Source of the DNA: Collinsella sp.
Lineage (GTDB): Bacteria > Actinomycetota > Coriobacteriia > Coriobacteriales > Coriobacteriaceae
Assembly: GCA_014871605.1 (NCBI GenBank)
Contig: WGSQ01000030.1
Location: 1 to 14,930 of the forward strand
Direction of reading: 5' to 3'
DNA: 14,930 nt
The position numbers and the translations under genes are program-made. This document shows positions 9,035 through 14,930 of the stretch, piece after piece. Position 1 is the first letter of the stretch, and every line of letters starts with the position of its first letter. Under the pieces are notes generated by a model. That model was not told where the DNA came from, did not search any database, and worked only from the letters and a program-made list of their open reading frames with translations.

Positions 9035-9054
9035 GCGCCGGTTTCGGCCGGCGC
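9035..9054 (+). other. GC-rich stem-loop upstream of the glycyl-radical subunit gene
   Basis: GCGCCGG (9035-9041) pairs with CCGGCGC (9048-9054) across a 6-nt loop. The stem ends 10 nt before the AAGGAG ribosome binding site of the small subunit. It could shield the 5' end of a processed small-subunit mRNA or attenuate read-through. There is no U-tract. Confidence 0.5.
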
Positions 9055-9077
9055 CTATCGATCGAAGGAGACACATT

Positions 9078-9329
9078 ATGAAGGTTTCTGAAGTTTCCGA
9101 GACTCAGGCCGATAACCTGGTCCACATGCTCGACGCTTACGCCGAGAAGGGTGGCCACCACCTGAACATCAACGTCTTCAACCGTGAGACGTTGCTCGAC
9201 GCTCAGGCTCACCCCGAGAAGTACCCGCAGCTGACCATCCGCGTTTCCGGCTATGCCGTGAACTTCCACACGCTCACCAAGGAGCAGCAGGACGAGGTCA
9301 TTGCGCGTACCTTCCACGACAAGTTCTAA
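9078..9329 (+). CDS. Pyruvate formate-lyase glycyl-radical subunit (stand-alone C-terminal domain)
   Basis: This 83-residue protein corresponds to the C-terminal domain of PFL. It shows HHLNINVFNRETLLDA (27-42), PEKYPQLTIRVSGYAV (46-61) and LTKEQQDEVIARTF (66-79), closely like the end of E. coli PflB. Gly58 in RVSGY is the residue expected to carry the radical (E. coli Gly734). It resembles GrcA/YfiD but lacks GrcA's longer N-terminus, and unlike GrcA it sits beside a PFL that has lost this domain. The two proteins total 766 residues, the length of one normal PFL. The start at 9078 is chosen because AAGGAG (9065-9070) lies seven bases upstream. An in-frame GTG at 9033 has no such site and lies in a hairpin. 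It is almost certainly cotranscribed with the large subunit. Confidence 0.95.
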   Translation: MKVSEVSETQADNLVHMLDAYAEKGGHHLNINVFNRETLLDAQAHPEKYPQLTIRVSGYAVNFHTLTKEQQDEVIARTFHDKF

Positions 9330-9362
9330 AGGGGTTTAACTCCTGCAGGATCGCCGGGCCGC

Positions 9363-9471
9363 TTTGGGTTACTTTCCAAAACGTCCTCGGACATGCAAAG
9401 AGGCTCCGCTGCGCGCGTTGCGCGGCGGGGCCTCTTTGCGTCCTGCGGGATGTTTTGGAAAATAACCCAAA
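9363..9471 (+). repeat. 109-nt near-perfect hairpin after the pfl operon (possible terminator)
   Basis: Nearly the whole stretch folds back on itself. An outer arm of 24 nt (9363-9386 with 9448-9471, two mismatches) is followed by an internal loop of about 8 nt, then GCAAAGAGGC (9395-9404) with GCCTCTTTGC, and a GC-rich top closed by a 5-nt loop near 9415-9419. The stem lies 34 nt after the glycyl-radical gene stop and ahead of lacI, so transcription from pfl may end here, although the U-tract is poor. Its size and symmetry also suit a dispersed palindromic element. Confidence 0.6.
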
Positions 9472-9596
9472 AACGGCCAAGCGGGGTTCTTCGGAGTCAC
9501 CCTTTAGGCGGAACTCTCCTAATTAGTTGGATGAGTCGTTTACTTACTTGTGCTGTTACCGTCTTCCCGCTGTTGTTGGGGTATGCTTTGTTCGTA

Positions 9597-9614
9597 TGTA
9601 AACGTATGACATGT
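9597..9614 (+). promoter_or_regulatory. Operator-like site upstream of lacI (autoregulation)
   Basis: TGTAAACGTATGACATGT matches the repeated sequence in front of the GH32 operon (consensus TGAAAACGNTTGACATAT) at 14 of the 17 defined positions. It lies 17 bp before the regulator's ATG, where binding would block transcription, and fits a LacI-type site centred on CG. Autorepression is inferred. Confidence 0.6.
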
Positions 9615-9631
9615 TGATGGGGGAGGGTGCT

Positions 9632-10642
9632 ATGGCTCGCGAGAGTGCTCGTTCTAAGGATACGGCTAAGCCTGGCATCAAGGAAGTTGCGGCGGTGGCG
9701 GGGGTTTCGCCTACTACGGTATCTCGCGTGCTTAATAATCGCGGCTATATTAGCCAAGAGACCCGCGATAAGGTCCATGCCGCGATGGAGCGCATCAACT
9801 ATACGCCCAACGATATCGCCCGTGCCATGCTCAACGGTCGCCTGAATCTTATCGGTATGATCGTTCCCTTTGTGAGCAGCCCGTTCCATGCTCAGGTTGT
9901 GCAGGCGGTCGAGCGCACGTTAGCGGAAAACGGCTTTAAGATGTTGCTGTGCAACAGCGCCAATCGACCCGATCTTGAGCGTTCCTATATTGACATGCTC
10001 CGCCGCAATATGGTCGACGGTGTCATCGTCAACTCCCTCAATATCGGTGCCGAGGCATATGCCGAGATGGGCTTGAGCCTGGTTGGCATCGACTGCGATC
10101 TTGGCGAGGGCTCTGTCCAGATTGCAAGTGACAGCTATGGCATCGGCGAGCTCGCCACGCGCCGTCTGATTGATGACGGCTGCAGGCGTATCCTGTGCCT
10201 GCGCAGCAATAGCCGCATGCGCATGCCTGCCAATAAGCGTACCGATGCCTACCTCGATGTTGTTGAGCAGGCCGGTTTGTCCGCGCTTGTCCGTGAGGTT
10301 GAGTTCGTTAAGCCCGACGACGAAAAGGGCGCGGTCGTTGCGAAGATCCTCGATGAGAACCCCGATATTGACGGCATCTTTGCGGGAGACGATACGATGG
10401 CGGCCATCTGTCTCAACGTGATGAAGCAGCGCGGCTTGAGCGCTCCGGACGATATTAAGGTCGTGGGCGCGGATGGTGCCCGCCGAACTATGACGTTTAT
10501 GCCTGACTTAACAACCGTACGTCAAGATATCGATCGCATCGGAGAGCTCGCGGCGCAATCCATCATCGCTCTTATTAACGGCGATAATCCCGAATCGAAT
10601 ATCAAGCTCCCCGTTGAACTCATTGAGGGCAAAACCGCGTAG
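9632..10642 (+). CDS. LacI-family transcriptional regulator of the sucrose/fructoside operon
   Basis: The 336-residue protein has an N-terminal LacI helix-turn-helix (about 16-35, IKEVAAVAGVSPTTVSRVLN), a hinge helix (about 59-70, TPNDIARAMLNG) and a periplasmic-binding-protein-like effector domain (from about 72). LacI-family repressors usually leave DNA when the sugar or its phosphate binds the C-terminal domain. The ATG at 9632 is chosen because GGGGAGG (9620-9626) lies five bases upstream. An in-frame ATG at 9611 would add seven residues, lacks a ribosome binding site and falls in the operator. The gene precedes the GH32-PTS-GH32 genes on the same strand, and matching operator sequences lie before both transcription units. 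It is probably ScrR-like. The inducer is unknown. Confidence 0.93.
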   Translation: MARESARSKDTAKPGIKEVAAVAGVSPTTVSRVLNNRGYISQETRDKVHAAMERINYTPNDIARAMLNGRLNLIGMIVPFVSSPFHAQVVQAVERTLAENGFKMLLCNSANRPDLERSYIDMLRRNMVDGVIVNSLNIGAEAYAEMGLSLVGIDCDLGEGSVQIASDSYGIGELATRRLIDDGCRRILCLRSNSRMRMPANKRTDAYLDVVEQAGLSALVREVEFVKPDDEKGAVVAKILDENPDIDGIFAGDDTMAAICLNVMKQRGLSAPDDIKVVGADGARRTMTFMPDLTTVRQDIDRIGELAAQSIIALINGDNPESNIKLPVELIEGKTA

Positions 10643-10695
10643 TTCATCCCGTGCCAAAAGAAATCCTCAAACGCCTCTGATGACCGTTCACCGGC

Positions 10696-10713
10696 ATATG
10701 TCAACCGTTTGCC
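10696..10713 (-). promoter_or_regulatory. Upstream operator copy (inverted)
   Basis: On the minus strand this reads GGCAAACGGTTGACATAT, matching the operator consensus except at two of its first three bases. Its central CG lies 46 bp upstream of the CG of the next copy. An auxiliary position like this would allow DNA looping by a tetrameric or paired repressor, but looping is an inference. Confidence 0.55.
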
Positions 10714-10745
10714 GACGACTGGAACTGCGAAAAGACGTATTGGTG

Positions 10746-10763
10746 TGAAAACGTTTGACATAT
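10746..10763 (+). promoter_or_regulatory. Main operator copy overlapping the -35 box
   Basis: TGAAAACGTTTGACATAT contains the perfect palindrome AAACGTTT centred on CG (10752-10753), typical of LacI-family sites. Its TTGACA is at the same time the -35 hexamer of the operon promoter, so a bound repressor would exclude RNA polymerase. Confidence 0.7.
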
Positions 10764-10783
10764 GAAAACGATTGACATATCTT
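10755..10783 (+). promoter_or_regulatory. Promoter of the GH32-PTS-scrB operon
   Basis: A consensus -35 TTGACA (10755-10760) is followed after exactly 17 bp by TATCTT (10778-10783; four of six -10 matches). Transcription would start near 10790, leaving a leader of about 35 nt before the first gene. A second TTGACA at 10772-10777 has no good -10 partner. Confidence 0.6.
10763..10780 (+). promoter_or_regulatory. Tandem operator copy in the promoter spacer
   Basis: TGAAAACGATTGACATAT is identical to the preceding copy at 17 of 18 positions and starts on its last base, giving a 17-bp tandem repeat. It fills the -35 to -10 spacer of the promoter. Either both copies are bound, on different faces of the helix, or one is a duplicate that strengthens repression. 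Confidence 0.65.
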
Positions 10784-10825
10784 GCCATTGTACCGAGTTA
10801 GTATGTCGTGGAAAGGAAGTCTCGG

Positions 10826-12208
10826 ATGCACAAGGTGTATTACCAGCCTGAGGGAATTTGGGTAGGCGACATCATGCCGTACGGCGAGGACGGCACGTTC
10901 TATCTCTATCATCAGCGTGACACGCGTAACCCCGAACCTTTCGGAGAGCCGTTTGGCTGGGCACTCGCTACGACCAAGGATTTCGTCAACTACAAGGACT
11001 TTGGCGAGAGCCTTGAGCGTGGCGGCGACGAGGAAGTCGACCAGTACATTTATGCCGGCACGGTGTTTAAGGTGGGCGACAAGTACCATGCGCTCTACAC
11101 TGGTTGCAATCGCGATAAGGTCCGCGCACGTTTGATGAAGCAGGTTCTTCTTCACGCAACGAGCGACGACGCCGTCAAGTGGGAGAAGAACATCGCCGAG
11201 ACGCTGCTTCCGCCCCAGGAGGGTTACGATGACCGCAACTGGCGCGATCCCTTTGTGCTTTGGGATGAGGAGAACGAAGAGTACATGCTCATCCTCGGCA
11301 CGCGTGTGGGCGAGGACAAGCGTCTGATGACCGGGCGTCTGGTCAAGTTCACCTCCAAGGACCTGGATACCTGGGAGTTCCAGGGCGACTGGTGGAATCC
11401 GGGCCTGTACACCATGTTTGAGATGCCTGATCTCTTTAAGATGGGCGACTGGTGGTACCTCGTCTTTTCCGAGTACAGCGACGGCAACAAGACCCGTTAC
11501 CGCATGTCCAAGTCCATCAACGGTCCTTGGATTACCCCCGCTGACGACTCCTTCGACGGCCGCGCGTACTACGCCGCTCGCACCGCATTCGATGGCGAGC
11601 GTCGCGTTCTCTTTGGTTGGGTTCCTACGCGTGACGAGGGCGGCGACCCCTGCTCTTACCTATGGGGTGGCACCTTTATGCCCCTCGAGATCGTTCAGCG
11701 TGCCGACGGAACGCTCGGCACCAAGCTCCCCGACAGCATGCTTGGCGCCTTTGGCGAGGCTAAGGCAGTCGAGACCTTTGAGCTTTCCTGCGAGTCGGGC
11801 AAGGTCGAGCAGGTGCTCGCCGCAGATGCCGGCTCCACCTATATGCTCGATGCCGACATCGAGCTCGCCGGTGACGCTGCCGGCTTCTCGGTGAAGCTTG
11901 CCGAGGACGCCGAGTCCGGTCTTGCCTATGAGTTCCGCGCCAACCTGCGTGAGGGCAAGCTCGAGTTTACGGCGGCCCCCCAGTATCCGTGGTTCCAGGT
12001 CAACAACATGGGCCTCGAGCGTCCGTTGTTCTTTAAAGGCGAGGGCACTCATCATGTGCGCCTGGTCGTTGACGACGATATCGCGACCATCTTTGTCGAT
12101 GATGTTGCGCTTAACGCGCGCTTCTGCAATAAGCAGGGCCAGGGTGTGGCGCTGACGGTCACCGACGGTACGCTCAAGTGCGCAAATGCAACGATCGCGT
12201 CTCTGTAA
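10826..12208 (+). CDS. Divergent GH32-type glycoside hydrolase (probable beta-fructosidase)
   Basis: The 460-residue protein has a five-bladed beta-propeller catalytic region (about 1-305) and a C-terminal beta-sandwich (about 310-460), as in GH32. The catalytic motifs are unusual. The nucleophile is probably Asp15 in WVGD, in place of WMNDPNG. The transition-state Asp is Asp141 in WRDP. The acid/base is probably Glu199 in FEMPD, in place of WECPD. It has no signal peptide and should act in the cytoplasm on sugars brought in by the PTS encoded 45 bp downstream. The ATG at 10826 is preceded by AAAGGAAG (10812-10819). An upstream in-frame GTG at 10808 lacks a site. The family is clear, but the substrate (sucrose phosphate, a fructan disaccharide or another fructoside) is not. 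A canonical GH32 follows in the same operon, so the two are probably not redundant. Confidence 0.85.
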   Translation: MHKVYYQPEGIWVGDIMPYGEDGTFYLYHQRDTRNPEPFGEPFGWALATTKDFVNYKDFGESLERGGDEEVDQYIYAGTVFKVGDKYHALYTGCNRDKVRARLMKQVLLHATSDDAVKWEKNIAETLLPPQEGYDDRNWRDPFVLWDEENEEYMLILGTRVGEDKRLMTGRLVKFTSKDLDTWEFQGDWWNPGLYTMFEMPDLFKMGDWWYLVFSEYSDGNKTRYRMSKSINGPWITPADDSFDGRAYYAARTAFDGERRVLFGWVPTRDEGGDPCSYLWGGTFMPLEIVQRADGTLGTKLPDSMLGAFGEAKAVETFELSCESGKVEQVLAADAGSTYMLDADIELAGDAAGFSVKLAEDAESGLAYEFRANLREGKLEFTAAPQYPWFQVNNMGLERPLFFKGEGTHHVRLVVDDDIATIFVDDVALNARFCNKQGQGVALTVTDGTLKCANATIASL

Positions 12209-12253
12209 TGGCATCAAAACGTCTTATGATTTCGTAAAGGAATGGAGAGGAAC

Positions 12254-13705
12254 ATGGACTACAAAGTAGTGTCTCAGCAAGTCGTCGATAACGTCGGCGG
12301 TTTGGAGAACATCGAGGGCGCCACGCATTGCGTTACGCGTCTGCGTCTGGTGCTCAAGGATACGAGCAAGTACAACAAGGCCGAGCTCGAGAACATCGAT
12401 GGCGTCAAGGGCGTGCTGTACAACAGCGGCCAGCTCATGATCATCTTCGGTACCGGTACCGTCAACAAGGTTTACGATGAGTTTATGGCTCTGACGGGCG
12501 TTAAGGAGATCAGCGCTTCCGAGGTCAAGGGCGCCGAGGCGGACAAGAAGGGCAAGTTCTTCTCGGTCCTCAAGGTATTCTCGGACATCTTTATCCCCAT
12601 CATTCCCGCCTTCGTCGGCGCCGCTATCATCATCGGCCTTAAGTCGCTGATCGTTGCCAACGGCCTCTTTGGCATGGAGGGCAGCCTTGCCGATCACAGC
12701 GAGTTCCTCAAGAACCTCGCAAGCTTCTTTGCCATTATCGCCACCACGTTCGACTACCTGCCTGTCCTGGTTATGTACAGCGCGGTGAAGCGTTTTGGCG
12801 GTAACCCGATTTTGGGCATCCTCGTCGGTATCGTCATGGTTCACCCGAGTCTTATGAACCGTAACACGTTCGTTATGGACCCGACGGGTGCTGAGTACTG
12901 GAACTTTGGTCCGCTCTCCATTCCCATGGTTGCTTTCCAGGGCGGCGTGTTCCCCGCAATCCTGACTGCCTGGTTTATGGCCAAGGTCGAGAAGATTGCC
13001 CAGAAGTACATCCCCGAGGTCGTTTCGTTCGTCTTTGTCCCGACCGTTACCCTGATTCTTGCTAACGTCGCCCTGTTCACCGTGTTCGGCCCGCTCGGCA
13101 ACCTAATCGGCGACGTCCTCGCCGGCGTAATCGATATCCTGTACAACAGGATGGGCGTCTTTGGTGCCTTTGTCTTTGCCGCATTCCTGCAGCCGCTCGT
13201 CGTTACCGGTACGCATCAGTTCATCCAGGGTATCGAGGCAAACCTCGTTGCCACGACTGGCTTCAACTACATCCAGGCAATCTGGTCGGTTTCCATCATC
13301 GCCCAGGGCGGCGGCGCCATCGGCATGTACCTCATTCACAAGAAGCATTCCAAAGAGCGCAACATCTGCATGTCGTCCTTTATCCCGACGCTGGTCGGTA
13401 TCTCCGAGCCCGCAATCTTTGCTGCAAACATGCGCTACTCGATCATCCCGTTCATCTGCGCTTGCATCGGTGCAGGCTGCGGCGGTGCCTTCGTCAAGCT
13501 CTTTGAGGTGCGCGCCATCGGTCAGGGTCTGACCGGTGTGCTTGGCCTGCTCATCGTCACACCCGAGACTCTCGTGTGGTATGTGGCTGGCAATCTCATC
13601 GCCTTCATCGTGCCGATCGTCTTGATCTTTGCCTACAACAAGGCAAAGGGCGTGCCGACCACCGATGAAGAGGGCGCTGGCGCTGGCTTCGACGTTAGCT
13701 TCTAG
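12254..13705 (+). CDS. scrA: PTS sugar transporter, EIIBC (sucrose/trehalose-type, glucose superfamily)
   Basis: This membrane permease imports and phosphorylates a sugar using phosphate relayed from HPr and an EIIA protein. The 483-residue protein begins with an EIIB domain (about 1-85) whose phospho-accepting Cys26 lies in GATHCVTRLRL, followed by a linker and an EIIC domain (about 105-465) with about ten hydrophobic segments and the family's GISEPAIF motif (382-389). No EIIA domain is present, so EIIA must come from elsewhere, as for many sucrose permeases. The ATG at 12254 is chosen because GGAG (12244-12247) lies six bases upstream; the in-frame ATG at 12242 has its ribosome site too close. 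Sucrose specificity is inferred from the adjacent scrB. Other beta-fructosides or trehalose-like sugars cannot be excluded. Confidence 0.9.
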   Translation: MDYKVVSQQVVDNVGGLENIEGATHCVTRLRLVLKDTSKYNKAELENIDGVKGVLYNSGQLMIIFGTGTVNKVYDEFMALTGVKEISASEVKGAEADKKGKFFSVLKVFSDIFIPIIPAFVGAAIIIGLKSLIVANGLFGMEGSLADHSEFLKNLASFFAIIATTFDYLPVLVMYSAVKRFGGNPILGILVGIVMVHPSLMNRNTFVMDPTGAEYWNFGPLSIPMVAFQGGVFPAILTAWFMAKVEKIAQKYIPEVVSFVFVPTVTLILANVALFTVFGPLGNLIGDVLAGVIDILYNRMGVFGAFVFAAFLQPLVVTGTHQFIQGIEANLVATTGFNYIQAIWSVSIIAQGGGAIGMYLIHKKHSKERNICMSSFIPTLVGISEPAIFAANMRYSIIPFICACIGAGCGGAFVKLFEVRAIGQGLTGVLGLLIVTPETLVWYVAGNLIAFIVPIVLIFAYNKAKGVPTTDEEGAGAGFDVSF

Positions 13706-13741
13706 TTGAGCCGTTCAGCGTAATGTGCGGATAAGTCCATT

Positions 13742-13785
13742 TGGGGAAGGGCGTTCGGCTCGTGTGAGTCGAGCGTCCTTTCCCA
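13742..13785 (+). other. 20-bp G-U-tolerant hairpin between the PTS and scrB genes
   Basis: Positions 13742-13761 pair with 13766-13785 over 20 consecutive base pairs around a 4-nt GTGT loop. Sixteen pairs are Watson-Crick and four are G-U wobbles when read as plus-strand RNA. No U-tract follows, so full termination is unlikely. An intercistronic stability or attenuation element lowering scrB expression is plausible. Confidence 0.6.
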
Positions 13786-13806
13786 TAGACGAGAAAGTCA
13801 ACGGCG

Positions 13807-14930
13807 ATGTTTAATCAAAAAAATAAGGTGACATGCGCGGACTATGAGCAGTGGCGTGCCGGACAGGATGAGACGGTGGCTCGCATCGCATCCGACCCCG
13901 ATAGGCTTTTGTTCCATGTGGAGCCTGAGCTTGGCTGGCTCAACGACCCCAATGGTTTGGTTCAGATTGGTGATACGTATCACATCTATCATCAATACGA
14001 TCCGTTCGATGCTGCGCATGGCGGTCCAGTGCTTTGGAACCATCTGACGACAAAGGATTTTGTGACGTACGAGAATCACGGCCCCGTGCTGTTCCCCGAT
14101 TCCGATTTGGATTCGAGTGGAGCGTATTCTGGTTCTGCCTTTGTACGTGATGGCAAGATTCACTACTTCTATACCGGCAACGTTAAACATTTTGACCGTG
14201 ATGATTACGACTACGTGTTGACGGGCCGTGAGCAAAACCAAATTCATATGGTTGCCGAGAATCCCGACGAATTGGGCGAGAAGCGCATAGCTGTTGGGCC
14301 GGTCGATTACCCCGACGATATCGGTACGCACGTGCGCGACCCCAAGATCCTTGAACACGACGGTATCTACTACATGGTTCTCGGCGCTCGTACGAAAGAC
14401 GATCGCGGGTGCGTGCTTGTCTATACCTCGCGTGATCTAGAGGACTGGGGCTATGCGACGCGCATTGAGCTGGGCGAGAAGTTTGGCTTTATGTGGGAGT
14501 GTCCTGATCTGTTTGAGCTCGATGGCGAGCTTATTCTCGTTTGCTGTCCGCAGGGCGTGCCCGCCGATGGCTGGCGTTACCGCAATCCGCATCAGTGCGT
14601 GTGGTTCTCCATCGAGGCCGATTGGGGGGCGCCGAGCTTTAAGATCGTCGGCCAGGGCATGCCTCCGATGGTTGATGCCGGTTTTGATTTCTATGCCCCG
14701 CAGTCCTTTGAGGACGTTGCGGGTCGGCGTTTGATGATCGGATGGTCGGGTTGCCCCGATGCGAAGGCGGAAAGCCCGACGGTGGCGCGCGGGTGGCAGT
14801 GCGCGTTGACGGTGCCGAGAGAGTTGAGCATGCGCGATGGTAAGCTCTGCCAGCAGCCGGCGCACGAGATTGAGAGGATGCGCGGCGACTGCGTTCGCGC
14901 GACAGGCGGTGAAACCGTTGAGGAGCCGGG
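13807..14930 (+). CDS. scrB: Sucrose-6-phosphate hydrolase, GH32 (partial, cut by the window edge)
   Basis: The first 374 codons of a GH32 enzyme run off the right end of the window. A complete protein is usually about 460-500 residues. Canonical motifs are WLNDPNG (44-50, nucleophile Asp47), HVRDPK (175-180, transition-state Asp178), WECPDLF (230-236, acid/base Glu231) and FDFYAPQSF (293-301). There is no signal peptide, so it acts inside the cell, splitting sucrose 6-phosphate made by the PTS into glucose 6-phosphate and fructose. The ATG at 13807 has only a weak GAGAAAG upstream and follows a strong hairpin, so translation may be modest. It is the fourth plus-strand gene of the sugar cluster. 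The C-terminal beta-sandwich is mostly outside the window. Confidence 0.93.
   Translation, partial: MFNQKNKVTCADYEQWRAGQDETVARIASDPDRLLFHVEPELGWLNDPNGLVQIGDTYHIYHQYDPFDAAHGGPVLWNHLTTKDFVTYENHGPVLFPDSDLDSSGAYSGSAFVRDGKIHYFYTGNVKHFDRDDYDYVLTGREQNQIHMVAENPDELGEKRIAVGPVDYPDDIGTHVRDPKILEHDGIYYMVLGARTKDDRGCVLVYTSRDLEDWGYATRIELGEKFGFMWECPDLFELDGELILVCCPQGVPADGWRYRNPHQCVWFSIEADWGAPSFKIVGQGMPPMVDAGFDFYAPQSFEDVAGRRLMIGWSGCPDAKAESPTVARGWQCALTVPRELSMRDGKLCQQPAHEIERMRGDCVRATGGETVEEP

Noticed and set aside
9033..9077. Upstream GTG start for the glycyl-radical subunit, adding 15 residues
   Set aside because: The extension is encoded by a GC-rich hairpin and a ribosome binding site, has no upstream site of its own, and resembles nothing in the family.
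9611..9631. Earlier ATG for the LacI regulator
   Set aside because: The ribosome site GGGGAGG lies downstream of it and points to 9632; the earlier ATG also overlaps the operator.

Overview
The window reads as a chromosomal segment of a high-GC, anaerobic, fermentative Gram-positive bacterium. The fermentation genes, sugar phosphotransferase, codon use and short palindromic intergenic repeats suggest a Collinsella-like coriobacterium. That assignment is an impression from general resemblance; there is no rRNA or marker gene here to prove it.

Layout. (1) 111-1142, minus strand: a class I DAHP synthase (first step of aromatic amino acid synthesis) with hairpins after its stop. (2) 1143-1718: a gene-free gap with a 13-bp REP-like palindrome, a 239-bp element bounded by 51-bp imperfect inverted repeats, and a strong terminator for the next operon. 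(3) 1719-6390, minus strand: a three-gene operon with overlapping genes, MarR-family regulator -> ABC exporter half with a degenerate ATPase site -> ABC exporter half with a catalytic site. This looks like a regulated heterodimeric multidrug-type exporter. (4) 6391-6940: a divergent intergenic region with a start-codon inverted repeat, another nested palindromic element, and a probable promoter plus a roughly 220-nt leader for pfl. (5) 6941-9329, plus strand: pyruvate formate-lyase encoded in two pieces. A 683-residue protein holds the substrate site and catalytic cysteines but stops before the glycyl-radical domain. A separate 83-residue protein with its own ribosome binding site supplies that domain. 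Two stem-loops lie between them, and a 109-nt near-perfect hairpin follows. (6) 9632-14930, plus strand: a sucrose or fructoside utilisation cluster: LacI-family repressor -> divergent GH32-like hydrolase -> PTS EIIBC -> canonical GH32 sucrose-6-phosphate hydrolase, which runs off the right edge. Four copies of one 18-bp operator-like sequence sit before the repressor gene (1) and the hydrolase operon (3), two of them overlapping a good promoter.

How it fits together. The PTS would import and phosphorylate a fructose-containing sugar, the GH32 enzymes would split it, glycolysis would give pyruvate, and the two-part formate-lyase would convert pyruvate to acetyl-CoA and formate. No PFL-activating enzyme, EIIA or fructokinase is visible here and these must be encoded elsewhere. 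The most interesting item is the split pyruvate formate-lyase, in which the radical-bearing domain is an obligate separate subunit and not a spare part as E. coli GrcA (YfiD) is. The second theme is the number of distinct palindromic elements in the gaps between genes.
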